A stretch of DNA of 64,000 nt from Moniliophthora roreri (Eukaryota; Basidiomycota; Agaricomycetes; Agaricales; Marasmiaceae): contig LATX02000100.1 in the NCBI GenBank assembly GCA_001466705.2, forward strand, positions 1,046,852-1,110,851, written 5' to 3'. The notes under the pieces were generated by a model. It did not search any database. It saw only the letters and a list, made by a program, of their open reading frames with translations, and was not told where the DNA came from. The first letter of the stretch is position 1, and each line of letters begins with the position of its first letter. The position numbers were made by a program, and so were the translations under genes. Shown one piece after another: positions 1-10,877 of this stretch.

Positions 1-350
1 AGTGATGACAAGAGGATAACAACAACAGCAATGATGAGAGAGTAACAACAACAGTGACAACAAGAGAGAAACAATGGCAATGATGAGAGGGAAACGACAG
101 TGATGACAAGAGGATAAATATGACAGCAATAATGAGAGGGAAACAATGGCGACAACAAGAGGGTAACAACAACTGCAATGATGAGAAGGAAACAACTGCA
201 ATGAGAGAGGAACAATGAGGGTGAAAAATGACCACAAGAATAATGACAAGAGAGGGAAAAGAACAACAGCGAGGAGGGGGACAACAACAAGAGGGGCAAA
301 GAATGAAGACAGCAATGGGTTGAAGATAACAATGGGTTGACGACAACAAG
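1..350. repeat. degenerate purine-rich minisatellite
   Basis: This is a low-complexity tract built from variants of short words such as gatgacaagagg, aacaacaacag and aatgatgagagg. It is strongly purine-biased on the plus strand. No gene-like reading frame is visible. It looks like a decayed tandem repeat that continues past the left edge. Confidence 0.75.
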
Positions 351-440
351 ATGGTGGTGGTATAAAAGAAAAGTTGGAGTTTGAAATGTGAGTGAAATTT
401 AAATGAACAATTGCAGGAGTCTGAACCCATGTGATAGTAA

Positions 441-507
441 CCAGTAATAGGTGGTTATGGCCAGTAATTGGGTGGTTATGGCCAGTAATTGGGTGGTTAT
501 AACCACC
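441..507. repeat. three tandem 20-21 bp units ending in a 16-bp perfect palindrome
   Basis: Three head-to-tail copies of ccagtaat(tg)ggtggttatgg occupy 441-501. The last copy runs into a perfect 16-bp palindrome, GGTGGTTATAACCACC, at 492-507. Such structures are common in subterminal regions of DNA transposons, but no matching element end was found nearby. Confidence 0.8.
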
Positions 508-1920
508 ATTAAACTATTCATATCCCTCTCAAAACCAGTTAGTACTAATCTCACTGAGGTTATAGCTCCCAAAACTAATCATTATGAGTTTGACTAGGGT
601 TGTATCTAACTATTACCAGGCACAGGTGAGTTTTTGGTGTCAATTCCCCCCATAACCAGATGTACCATTTTGACATTTTGTGCAATGAAGCAACACAGAG
701 ACCTGGTTAAATAACTCAAGTGAGTTGATGAACACCTTCAAGATTTCAAATACAACACTGTAAGAAATGTGGATTGGTAGCTTCCAACATCACTCTGGAG
801 CTAGGGCTTTTAAAGAAGAAGAAGGGCACAAGCATTTAGACATTCTGGAGGACAGCAATAATAAATGGTACTAAATATCAATGTGAATCTTTGTAACAGA
901 GATGCAGGTGTCCTACCAATCAACATGATCTTGTGATGTTACAACCAAACACATGCATGCCAGGCCATAGATACCATTTCACCAGCTACATGATTTGTGA
1001 TGTAAGTCTTGCCCCCCAAGACCCTATAATGTAGACAAGCCATTTTGTTTTATTGGATAAGTTGGTGTCTGAACACATGCAGGTGATCCACATCTAAAAA
1101 AAACCCATATGGCCTGCTAGCAACACAAAGTTGAGACAAGTCGCTGAAACAGAGATTGAGAGCATGTGTGGGAAAAACTTTGCAGGCAGCGAAAGAGCAA
1201 CAAGCACAGTGGGCTGCCCGGCGGAATATGCCGAAGCGTGGGGAATTAGGGAGAGGGCCATTTGAGCGCTGGACTGGAGCAAGCTGGTGCGGCAATACCC
1301 GACAGGTGGGAACTTTCTGCAAAAAAGCTTATTAATCTGAGCCTCAAGGTATCAAAACCCACTACACTAGGTAGCGGGAATCACATCATCAAGAAACTGT
1401 GAACTATGTGGATCACATGGGCTCACAGTGGTAGCTAAAATCCTTCATCCTACTATACTAGGACTTAGTGCTACTTTCTAATGCCAAAAGAAAGTTGGTT
1501 GAATGAGAGAAATAGTGCATTAGGAAATCACTAGATCTATTGCTCTCCACTTTCCACAACTTTCCCAACTTTTCACAAGATTAAAGAGGTGTTTTCTGTG
1601 CATTTTAAGACTGGTAGAACACTTTTTAGTGACTCACTTTCAGGGGTCTGGAACCCTCCTCCCCACTTTCCACTTTGATGGACTTTTTTGCTGAAAATTA
1701 TGATTTGCAAGACCCCACATGATGGTCACTGTGAATTAATGTAATATAGTCTTACTCTATGACCAAATGATTGTATTGAACAGAGTAGAATTGTAGGAAT
1801 TGACAGTGGAAGTGCTATAGAGAAATCCCCACCCTCTAACTGTACATCCTGCTGCTGTCAGCACCAAGCCATACACTCTTCTTCACATGGACACTCTTTA
1901 TTTGCCCTCAATTCTTTACT
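508..1920. other. AT-rich spacer without recognisable gene
   Basis: Only short reading frames without splice support or recognisable motifs occur here. The base composition matches the rest of the first 7 kb and suggests decayed repeat DNA. Confidence 0.5.
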
Positions 1921-3074
1921 ATGCTCCAACATGTCACTCTCATCACAGGTGCCTCTCAAGGCATAGGCAAAGCCATTGCTCTTCATCTTGCTAGAGATGG
2001 ATTCAATGTTTGCTGTTAATGATATTTGGGCCAAGACTAGACAATTAGAAGAGGTTGCCAAGTCAATCTCTTGCCTTGGTTGTTGTCCATTCATAACTCC
2101 TAGGGATGTTTCTGTGGAAGATGATGTGGAGTGTATGGTTGGAGGAACTGTCAAGGAATTAGGCAGTTTGAACATAGTATGCTGTTTGTTGGCTTTCAAT
2201 TACCTCCCAAAGTATGGTAATTGTTATTTTGCTGCAGATGGTAGTCAATGCTGGAATTATTCTACCCAATCTATTTACCTTGAGTTTGTCATCTTTGTTT
2301 GATGACCTAGAGCCACTAATGAACACATCTCTCAAAGCTTCAATAGATGAGTTTGAAAAAACTATACATACTAACATCTAAGGTACCTTTCTCTGCTACA
2401 AGTACAATGTGAATCAGATGATTCAGCAAGGCAGAGGTGGAAGGATTATTGGTGCTTTCTCTGGTACTGGTAAACAAGATAGGTTCTTGTTAAATGATTA
2501 GCTCCATTCAATGCACTAACATTGAGCCCCAATAGGACAACCAAACATGTCAGCCTATTCAACTTCCAAAATTTGCAATCAGGAGTCCAATTTTGCCTGT
2601 GATAAGATAGAATTTGACTGCTTTATCACTCAAATTGAGAAAGTATGGGATCACTGTCAATGCCTATGCTCAGGTAAGCTATTTCACCTACTTGACTTTG
2701 CCTGCAATTTAGATTGCTAATGCATTGTCAATAGGTGCCATCTGGATGGATATGTGTTAGTTTTTTTAATTGCATAAGTGTGGCAACCATCCAATGCTCT
2801 TCAGTATTGGCTTTTTTTAAGGAAACCCACAACTATGCATGAGGGATTTCACTCTTCTTGATCTCAAAATTGACTAACACCATGTTCTCTGTTTATTGCC
2901 AGTACATCAAGAAGCAACCAATTCAAAAAAGAAGGTCAGCCTGAAGATGTTGCAAACATGGACTCATTTTTAGTGTCTAATGAAGCACAGTTCATTACTA
3001 GTAAGCTTCTCATCAATCTCCTTATCATTTCTAGTCTGAGTATAGTTCTCTTGTAGGTCAGAGTGTGAGTAATT
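1921..3074 (+). pseudogene. short-chain dehydrogenase (SDR) pseudogene, copy A
   Basis: The segment encodes in pieces a classical SDR of the diacetyl reductase / butanediol dehydrogenase type, an NAD(P)-dependent oxidoreductase. At 1921 the frame opens with the nucleotide-binding motif TGASQGIG. After one or more frameshifts it continues as AVNDI and DVSVEDDV, then an NAGI motif near 2236, GTFLCYKYNVNQMI near 2380, GGRIIGAFSGTGKQ, and the catalytic YSTSK (Tyr-x3-Lys) near 2555. It ends with GITVNAYA and a C-terminal PEDVANMDSFLVSNE near 2945. Several stops and a one-base insertion directly after the active-site Lys interrupt it. Intron-like stretches are kept, so this is a DNA-level copy and not a retrocopy. 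The family call is firm; the exact substrate is unknown. Confidence 0.8.
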
Positions 3075-3460
3075 GTTCACAAAATTGCTAGAATAGCTTC
3101 TGATTTGGTTTCAAACAGGTTACTGTAGATAGAGGACTCTACTTTGATTGATTGATCAAGATGTAGTGTTGCATTCTGCATTGAATGAAACACTTTCTCC
3201 ATGGTCTGACTTGTGAATAAGGTAAATGAGTACACTAGTGTACAATATTGCACAAACCAACTTCTTCCACCTTGAGCAGCTATACAACAGATTTCTGTCA
3301 AGCTCACACCAGTGATAAGCAGTATTACAGTTCTGCTACCAGCTTCCCTCCAGCAAAAAAGCCATTGGCATTCAAATTTAATATGGTCTTCTCTGAAGAC
3401 CTTGCTCAATGTCCCACTTCAGCTACTACAGAAGAGTGGGATTTGGTCCATAAAGTCAAT

Positions 3461-4076
3461 GTTACGTTACTTGTGCAGCAACGACAACTACTCAACACCA
3501 CTATGATGTAGTGATGTCAAGTTCAGGATCAAGTTCAAGTTCTAAGAACCAACAGCGAGTAAAACTCTCTGTGTTCTGTTCCAAGTCGGTCAGAGTTGAG
3601 CAAGATATTGAGTGAATTAACCAGGTCAAGCTGAAGTAGCTTAGACCTGAATACTACCTACTTATACAATCGTTGTAGCTACTCGTTTGGATACAAACTG
3701 CTGAAGCGACATTGTTGTTTACTAAACAAGTAAGTAGTAGAATGAAGTCATAAATAAGAAACATGACATCACGAATGATGTCAGAGATGAGATCACTATG
3801 ACGTTCAAATGAAGTCATAATGATGTCAAGAAATGATATCATAATTTAGAAAAAGATAGAAACAAATAGAATAATAAAGTCATAGTGATGTCACTATAAT
3901 GTCTTAAATATGAAGAAAGGCATAATCAAAAAGGGAGCTGGGAAGGTGTAGGTGTCCAGATGTTAATGAGTAGCATAAGAGATAGCGCTAGAAGGCGCTT
4001 ATTGGAAAAATGTGAAGAAAAAGAAATAATGTCTGTAAAGTAAAAATTCAAGTGAGCATCTGTGAGTGTCTGTAAC
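3461..4076. mobile_element. 616-bp insertion with 7-bp target duplication (MITE-like)
   Basis: The insertion sits inside SDR copy B and is flanked by the direct repeat AGTCAAT (3454-3460 and 4077-4083). Its ends are GTTAC...GTAAC, only 5 bp of perfect terminal inversion. It has no coding capacity. It carries five copies of the palindromic word TGATGTCA/TGACATCA (3512, 3764, 3776, 3821, 3886). The empty site is inferred from the restored SDR frame. Superfamily is uncertain because the termini are short; a 7-8 bp duplication would suit hAT or P-like elements. Confidence 0.6.
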
Positions 4077-4157
4077 AGTCAATACCCAGGGCACATTCCT
4101 CTGCTACAAATACACTGTAGAACAGATGATATCCCAAGGTTATGGAGGCAGGATAAT

Positions 4158-6216
4158 CACCTGCAAAAAGTACATACCATTATAATGGTGTTGCAACTGA
4201 ATTATAAAGGTTACAAGGTAACATAATAAATTTATCTAGATTTTAAGTGTATTATAGCATAGTTATAATATATTGAAATATTGTAACTACCTTATGACTC
4301 CCTTATGACCACATTACAACTGCCTGGAACAATTATTAAACATTCTAGCCACATTACAACCACATTACAACCCACATAGAGTCATTACAACAAGTTAAAA
4401 CCCCAGTACATGCACATTATAACACAATTTCAAATATAAGTAAAGTTCTTAGTGCAACAGCATATAAGAACCCATGCAATATGACAATATAACAAGGCTT
4501 TAGTATTAGGTACACCTATTTATGTTTATAATGAAACTAATTTTTAGTTAATAAATAATAGGCCGGTGTGAGTAGAGTAAAATGTTGACTGATGGTCATC
4601 AGAGAGCTGGTTTTGCAACACATAAGGCAACTACCTCAACTTCACGGCAGTCAAAGTGCCGCAGCATTGGCAAATTCCCATGCCTAACTCTTTGCCCAAA
4701 CCACCACCATCGATGAACGACATTAATGACAGCTCCCCTGTTTCCTCTCTGTCAAGCTCAAGAATCACCAATTCTGGTCTCAGCAACATCTACTACAATA
4801 TTCAACATCAATAACAGGCCCATTGGACACATAAAGGTACATAAAGTTGAAAATGGTGCCAATACCATTCCCAGTCCTACTAGCTCACTAACCCATATTT
4901 TACCCTGCAATAGGGATAGAGAATGTGAGAGAGATAGAGAGAAGGATCATGATCATGAAAGAGAACATGAGAGGGAATGTAATAGAGAAAGGGACCGGGA
5001 TTGGGTTATTGACCAAAGAGACCCAAGAAGGCTGAAGCCTGAGTGTCTGAAGAGTGAGCGACCAGGCAAGTCCCCTCATTTCATCATCTCAATCTATAAT
5101 GACATCTTTTCACCCAATCCCATACCAGAATTACCCCTGCCTTCATCTGGTGGCGTGCCACCGCTGTTATATCCAGGCCCACTGTTGGCCCAGGTCTTCC
5201 TCCTCCACCCTCCACTATGCCTACTCATGGTCCACCTGTACCATATCCTCCTGCTGGCCCTGGTTCGGCTGCCACATTGCCCATGATGGATGTTCATCAT
5301 GCTCATACTCAATTGCTCCTGCCAAGCCAAGCCCTTCAACCACAACATACTGGCAGGACATCTAGCAGTGGCAGCACTCAGATTCCAATTAACACTCCAG
5401 AAGGAGGCCCAGAGTTCAAGAAAGGGGGCAATGACTGGTTCGCAATATTCAATCCAAATGTGAAGAAGGGCTTAGATGTCAGCTTGGTGCATACCCTCAT
5501 GCACGAAAGGTGCATTCATTTGTCCTCATTGTGCATGCTTCATCATGGCCAGCATCTTTCTGGTTGCTTCTATTTATTTTCCTTTTTATTGATTTTGGAC
5601 TTTACAGCAGTCATTCCTGGTCTGATTTCCAGAACCATGTGCTAAATCATTTGGTTGACAGTGTTGTGTGTTGCATTCACTTTTCTGCAGATGGCAAGTA
5701 TCTTGCTATGGGCTGTAACAGGACACCAAGACTGGTCAAAAGGCTTGGTATGTTGAATTATCATCAGTGCTTTGTTGGTTGCTATCAGTGATTGTAGCAT
5801 TTTGGTTGATGAGGGTGCTGGCAAGGCCAGTGACCTTTACATTCAAGGGATATGTTAGCTTGAAGCTGTAAGAATAGTACTTATCATTCATCTGGAGTAT
5901 CTGTATGGTGTATGCATGGTTCAATATAGGTTTTTGCATTTATATTTATGTGTGCTATATGTGTGAGTGATTCTGATAAGGATTTGGTACCTATTTACTG
6001 TCCAGTAGGGTTGTAATGTGGTTGTAACATTGTCTTTGGGTTGTAATGGTGTTGCAACTGATCATAATTATTATGAGACTTGTAATTATTATTGTATGTT
6101 ACAACTAGGTTACCATATCCAACTTGGCATATAATGGGGCCGCTAATGATTATGTATCTCATAATGCATTATGGGGGTTATAACCCTATTATAATGTGAT
6201 GTACTTTTTGCAGGTG
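4158..6216 (+). mobile_element. 2.06-kb non-autonomous DNA transposon carrying a TUP1 fragment
   Basis: The ends are perfect 18-bp terminal inverted repeats: CACCTGCAAAAAGTACAT at 4158-4175 and its reverse complement at 6199-6216. Imperfect inversion continues inward through CATTATAAT. It is flanked by AT on both sides (4156-4157 and 6217-6218), and removing the element plus one AT restores the reading frame of the host SDR pseudogene. Subterminal arrays of CATTACAAC (4309-4399) and its inverse GTTGTAATG (about 6007-6050) face each other. A CAC terminus, a very short duplication and subterminal repeats resemble CACTA/EnSpm elements, but no transposase is present, so the superfamily is an inference. 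The cargo is the TUP1 fragment. Confidence 0.8.
4726..5745 (+). pseudogene. TUP1: captured fragment of the general co-repressor Tup1
   Basis: The fragment corresponds to the linker and first WD40 blade of Tup1, the WD40 co-repressor of the Tup1-Cyc8 (Ssn6) complex. An Arg/Glu/Asp-rich stretch (ERDREKDHDHEREHERE and on, about 4915-5010) is followed by IDQRDPRRLKPE and a Pro-rich linker. Then comes [20 protein letters not shown] near 5433 and, across an intact GT-AG intron at about 5511-5661, ESVVCCIHFSADGKYLA near 5660 and GCNRT. Frameshifts break the Pro-rich part. The N-terminal Cyc8-interaction domain and the remaining blades are absent. It lies wholly within the TIR element, so it is a host gene fragment picked up by a transposon. 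Whether it is transcribed cannot be seen here. Confidence 0.85.
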
Positions 6217-6933
6217 ATAGGTGGTTGTTCTGTATCAGGGAAGCAGAGTGGGTATACTTATCTGTCATGATTTCATATTTATGTATCTGATCAGTATGAC
6301 AGCTGATCCTGACATGGTGGCTTATTCTGTGTCCAAGTTTGCTATCAGGGGATTGACCCAGTGCACAGGTGTGTCATTTATTCATGCTAAGGTCATGGAC
6401 ACTGATTATTTTGAGTAGCACTTAAGTACAGTAAACATGGAATCACTGTAAATGCTTACTCTCCTGGTCAGTAAACATACTTTCAGATGGAGTGTGAAGC
6501 TAACTTTCTACCAGGAGTTGTCAAAACTGAGCTCAGTGTGCTTCCCAATGAGTTCCACCTTGCAGCATTCTCTTACACTCAACTTTCACAGTTGCATGAG
6601 TAGTTTTCTCTCTGAAATAACAAAAATTTTCAACCTGAGCAATGTAACCCAAGATACTGTGTTATTGTGCCTCCAACTTATTCTAGAGGACTAACCTGAG
6701 TTAAAGTGAAAATCCAGATGCACTAACCACCACTCAGTCTACAAATTCAACCTGAGATAGCTTGCAGAAATCCATGGTGTCAACCCTTGATATTGCTGAG
6801 AGGGAGGCTCAAAAATTCAATAGATTTTGTTACATAGGTGCCATGCATAACTGATAGCATCATGATGACTCTAGGAATCAGTAAAAGCATGGACTCAGAC
6901 CAGGTGACAGCTGGACTTGCACAGGGGGCATGG

Positions 6934-7283
6934 TAGGGCTGCCAACAGCTCAGCTTGGCTCGCTCCTGGCTCGCTCGCGGAGTGCTGATCCAGCTCCAGC
7001 TCTAGAGCCATTTGTAGGTGAGTGGCTCCACTCTGGTGGCTCTCTGCTTTTTCAATGCAAAAAATTACCCACAATATTGCTGTATGCATCTAGAAAGCAT
7101 TGTTCAGCCTTGAGGTAGAAAAGAAAACTAAATGGGACATCATGAGGACAGTCACTGTCAATTGCCAGTGTACTTGACCTGGGAGCCACTTACCCCTAAC
7201 AGCTCCACTAGCCATTATGGGCAAGCAGCTCCACATGGCTCGGCTCTGGAGCCGGTGAACGAGCCGAGCTGTTGGCACCTCTA
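6934..7283. mobile_element. 350-bp hAT-like MITE with perfect 8-bp target duplication
   Basis: The element is flanked by the exact 8-bp repeat GGGCATGG (6926-6933 and 7284-7291). Its terminal inverted repeats are TAGGGCTGCCAACAGCTC and TAGAGGTGCCAACAGCTC (right end read inward). Repeated GAGCCGAGC-type words lie just inside both ends. Eight-base duplications together with short TIRs and subterminal repeats are typical of hAT elements. It has no coding capacity, so it must be mobilised in trans. The perfect duplication suggests a fairly recent insertion. Confidence 0.85.
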
Positions 7284-7317
7284 GGGCATGGGGTTTGAGC
7301 AACAATTTGAAGGATGT

Positions 7318-8140
7318 TCAGAGATGAGGGAAGAGAGGAAGAAGATACCTTATCTGGGAGCCAGTAAATGTGTCAAAGACTGAATTCACATTCCCATGGA
7401 CAATATACCCTCTTCCATCTGTCGCTCCACATTCAATCCCTGAGTAATGCTCTGAGTCACGAATCCCAACAATAATCGCAAGATCATCGCTCACCTGGTC
7501 AACTGCTTTCGCGTTGCTAGCTCCTGTCTCTAGTACTCTTACAAAATTTATGTTGGGTTGATCTGGACTTGTGAAGATGGGTACACTACACGTTATCATT
7601 AGCAAAAAATAACTTGGGTTGGACCATTTTCATATCTCAGGTTGATCCAGAAATTTATCTCACAAAGCTATCTCGGGGAGAAAACATATTTTGCTTCACA
7701 GTTGCAGCTCATCTGGGTACTCCATGGACAGATAGCACGATGAGCAAAGTTTGTCCTGTTCCTTTGTTTCCGGCCTGTCCTACTCACCTTCGTCTTACAG
7801 TATGTTGAAGGTATCTTCCCCCAGAAATGACTGATGTCGCCAACATTGTCATATTCCTTGCATTGAAAGAGTCCCAATTCATAACTGGTACATCTACCAT
7901 GTATTTCCATCCGATTCAGTGCTGATTTCACCTTTATTTTCCAGGACAAACAATGAGTATTCATGCATATTCATGCTTTGCATTGGGACACCATCTGATG
8001 GCTCTGAATAGCTCAACATTGATGGTAGTCTTCAAGTTTACTTTGACTGATAAGATACCTTCTGGGATCCATGCAATACCCTCGAAATGTACAATATCCG
8101 TGATTACAATGAGAAATCCATTAGCAGCCTATTGAGTACT
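7318..8140 (-). other. unidentified coding-like remnant or gene
   Basis: Read on the minus strand, several segments look like exons. One is near 8100 (VHFEGIAWIPEGILSV and on), one near 7950-7780 (HEYSLFVLENKGEIST, then VDVPVMNWDSFNARNM), and one at about 7590-7340 (VPIFTSPDQPNINF, then AKAVDQVSDDLAIIVGIRDS). Plausible GT-AG boundaries exist, for example a donor after the TVRRR segment near 7790, but I could not join them into one clean frame and I recognise no family. It lies just downstream of the syntaxin gene on the same strand and just beyond the hAT-like element. It could be a degraded gene or an unusual intact one. Confidence 0.3.
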
Positions 8141-8207
8141 AGTATATACATGATTAGCGAAGTGTGTGTATCATATAATTGTCCGTGTAACGAGCGTTGA
8201 CGACTTG

Positions 8208-9451
8208 TTACTTCCTCGTACCAAAATAAGCAGCCAGAACAATCGCAATGACTACAAGAACAAATACGAATATGCCAAAGCATATCCATTTCTTCCGTCG
8301 AATGGCGCGGGCTGACGTATCAGATTAGTTTAGAGCTAGAAGAACAATGATAGAACCATACCTAAAACCACCGCCCTATCAGTGTGTTCGACACCTTTCC
8401 TCGTATCGGCTTCGATATCCGCTGCCTTGTCCTCTATGACAGTGAACGAATAGTCTTGCTGCTGAGTGAGAGTAGCCATCTAATTATTGTCAAGTGGCAT
8501 CAGCTTCAATTCGGGTTAAAATGGAAGGGAACGGACATACATCATTCATGAGGGTAGCCAATTCCGCCATCGACCTTTCCAACTTCTTGATCTCCTCATG
8601 TCGTGATTGGACTTCCGTATACGCATTCCGACTCTCAGCGTACTTAGAGGAGTCGACGTTCATAAGTGCTTGCATGAAGATTTGACTGCCTGAATCGCTT
8701 TCTACGGCTTGTCTGACTTGTTCGGGTGTTGCATCAGGTTGTACTGCCAAATGTTAAACATTAGGATGAGCGAAAAAACCAAATGATGAGTACACACCCA
8801 TTCGGAACTGTCTCTCTGCCCTCTCTCTGACTTTGACTCGGTGATCTTGCTCTACGCGTTGATACTCTTGAAGAGTTTCTACAAACTTGGACCTGACGTG
8901 TGCAAGCTAACAGTGCTGTTAATGCTGTACCGATTTCTTGGCATATGGAAGATTTCTCACCCTATTCATCCGCATTTCGCCCTCTTGCTGTGTCAACTTT
9001 CCCTTGATACCCAAATCCTTCGTGTCGTTGCCCAAAGTCTCTATCTGGTGCTTTATTCGGTTGCATAGTGCCCGCGTATCTTCTACAGTGGAGTCTAGAG
9101 TCTCTGAGACAGCATTGGACGAGGAAGGCTGGGTGGAGTTGATAGATTGTAGATGGAGATCCCGAATGGTGCGGATATTAGAGCTGAGTTGCGATACCGA
9201 GGCTTGCAATGTGGTTATCTAAGGCCAAAACAAGTCAAAAAGATGTATGAGAGACAGTCGAGAAGACGAACCTCGGTCAAGAACTGCTGCGTCGTCGATG
9301 CCTCGGGCTGTACTCCATTTCTAACCATCGACATCTCATGTTCCGATTCTCCGTGCTGACGTTGGGCCTATGATGCGATTGAGTCTACCGCTTTCTGCTT
9401 GAGATAAGGGAAAAGGCATACCCGAGCAGCAGCAAGTCGATCTTGAGGCAT
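8208..9451 (-). CDS. syntaxin-like t-SNARE, plasma-membrane (Sso1/2) type
   Basis: This is a Qa-SNARE that would pair with SNAP-25-type and synaptobrevin partners to drive fusion of secretory vesicles with the target membrane. The start at 9451 gives MPQDRLAAARAQ, followed by an acidic N-terminus. The helical Habc-like region includes LQASVSQLSSNIRTIRDLH, TLDSTVEDTRALCNRIKHQI and RVKVRERAERQFR. The SNARE helix includes RHEEIKKLERSMAELATLMN, LTQQQDYSFTVIEDKAADIE and TDRAVVLARAIRRKKW. A single C-terminal membrane anchor, ICFGIFVFVLVVIAIVLAAY, ends in FGTRK and a TAA at 8208-8210. At least five short introns are needed, and the frame stays open across them. Assignment to Sso1/2 rather than another Qa-SNARE rests on overall layout. 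Nothing appears broken. Confidence 0.85.
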
Positions 9452-10766
9452 TGTGGATGACGGTGGTGGTGGTAGAGGATATTTGCACAGGAAACACAGC
9501 TATACACCAAGAGGACTGCGGACAGGCCATCATAGTGAATTATGAATTGCGGCGGTGAGAGGCGGATACCGTTCAGGCCGAACCGGCAATGAGTGCACGG
9601 ACCAAGGCGTGACTGTGCCTGAGAGCGAGTGGGGTCTAAGAGGAACTTGAACCTTGGGATCCACTTGCCGTCGAAAGGGTCGAAATGGGTTAAACTAAGG
9701 AGGTCAAAGGCCAAAGAACTCGTCCAAGTCCCCACCAAGTCTCCGCTACTGCTACTTCAAAAATAAAACTTGGTTACTGTACATTTAAAAATGTATCCAA
9801 GAATAGGTATACTCACCAGACTGGTAGGACAGATTTTTCTCCACTGAATCGACCTTTCATTCCTCAGGACATCAATGTTAAGTGTCAAGAAAAAATATCA
9901 CCATGTCACACGAGCCACGCGCAATGTGACTATGCGTGGGTGCTTCTTGAATTGAAACCATCATCACCATGCTACTATACCGTCCCAAACCGAGGGCGCG
10001 CCATACTCAATACTTCTTCGGCCAAGCCGGCTCAAACGACGCTCATAGTAACCCAAGTCGATTCTCAGCTAAACTTCGACATCGCTTCCACTCTCTAAAA
10101 GAAGAGAATATTGATGCCTAATGGCTATGTACGGCTTGAAGGGGACTGCTACGTAGAGACCTTGGAGACGGCCGAGTTTCAAAACCCAGTGCTCGGTGGT
10201 CAGTATTGGTAGGTATTCAATACTGCTCTTGCGAAGATGAAGCTTAATCTAACCCGAACAGTTCATTCTGCTTGTTTGAAATCCTTCGGAGTTGTGGAGC
10301 TAGTGAGCGCTGAAAACGAGTGGGTGAAACCTTGATCGTGCAATCCTTCAATGCTCAGAGTAATACCAGTGCTTGCCGATCAGGGTCATGGTTTCGAGCC
10401 CTCGTGGATGCCTAGAGGAGACAATGTACTCGTTCATACCGATCCATGAGTGGTTCAGTTTGCAGCCAATTTAGCTGCTGTATGTTGCCTGGCCACAGAC
10501 AGATTAGCCTCGCAACCCAGGTAGCCCGGCCTGCCGTGAGAAGGGTGTCAGTCTTCTAATGAATCAGGCTGGACCGGCAAGCAAAGAATTTTCGCTTACT
10601 GCTGATTCGACCCAGGTCTCGGTGACAACTCGGTGATATAGCCAAGCACCCTGCGAGCGCTAGCGCCCGACTCGAAGCCCGTGCTAGCCGTGTTAAGACG
10701 ATCCAAACCCTGTACAAACCTACCGCTCAGGACGATGAAACGCAACCTTAGCGAATGGATACGGAG
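9452..10766. other. divergent intergenic region, syntaxin / fungalysin 1
   Basis: These 1.3 kb separate two divergently transcribed genes and must hold both promoters. Apart from the TATA element for fungalysin 1, I see no gene, no RNA gene and no clear repeat. Confidence 0.5.
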
Positions 10767-10773
10767 TATAAAT
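10767..10773 (+). promoter_or_regulatory. TATA box of fungalysin 1
   Basis: TATAAAT lies 105 bp upstream of the chosen ATG. A long pyrimidine-rich (C/T) leader follows at about 10797-10865. This TATA plus CT-rich layout is typical of strongly expressed, inducible fungal genes. Confidence 0.6.
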
Positions 10774-10877
10774 GCAAGGTAGTCCTACCGTTCAACCTCA
10801 CCGCCCTCTTCTTTTTCTCTTCTCTTCCCTTGGGTTCTTTTTTCCTCTTCTCTTTTTATTTACTTTATTCACGGAAG

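Larger units (their letters stand above)
3390..6480 (+). pseudogene. SDR pseudogene, copy B, split by two insertions
   Basis: This is a second SDR copy in three pieces. About 3390-3460 gives ATTEEWDLVHKVN. Positions 4084-4157 give TQGTFLCYKYTVEQM through GGRII. From 6217 it gives GGCSVSGKQ, then the catalytic YSVSKFAIRG near 6330 and GITVNAYSPG near 6445. Deleting 3461-4083 (one AGTCAAT repeat included) and 4158-6218 (one AT repeat included) restores an uninterrupted family-typical order, HKVNTQGTF and GGRIIGGCS, so both gaps are insertions and not introns. Copy A lacks both insertions. The residual gene is further frameshifted, has no clear N-terminus and is not expected to be functional. 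Confidence 0.8.

Noticed and set aside
3454..4083. The gap in SDR copy B as an ordinary intron
   Set aside because: A GT...AG reading would duplicate the VN codons, whereas treating AGTCAAT as a target duplication restores the family sequence, and copy A has no intron there.
4900..5030. Arg/Glu/Asp-rich stretch as an RS-type splicing protein
   Set aside because: The following [14 protein letters not shown] and SADGKYLA motifs are diagnostic for Tup1, whose basidiomycete linker carries just such a charged tract.
10390..10420. Possible tRNA T-arm (ggtttcgagccc)
   Set aside because: No acceptor, D-arm or anticodon stem could be drawn around it.
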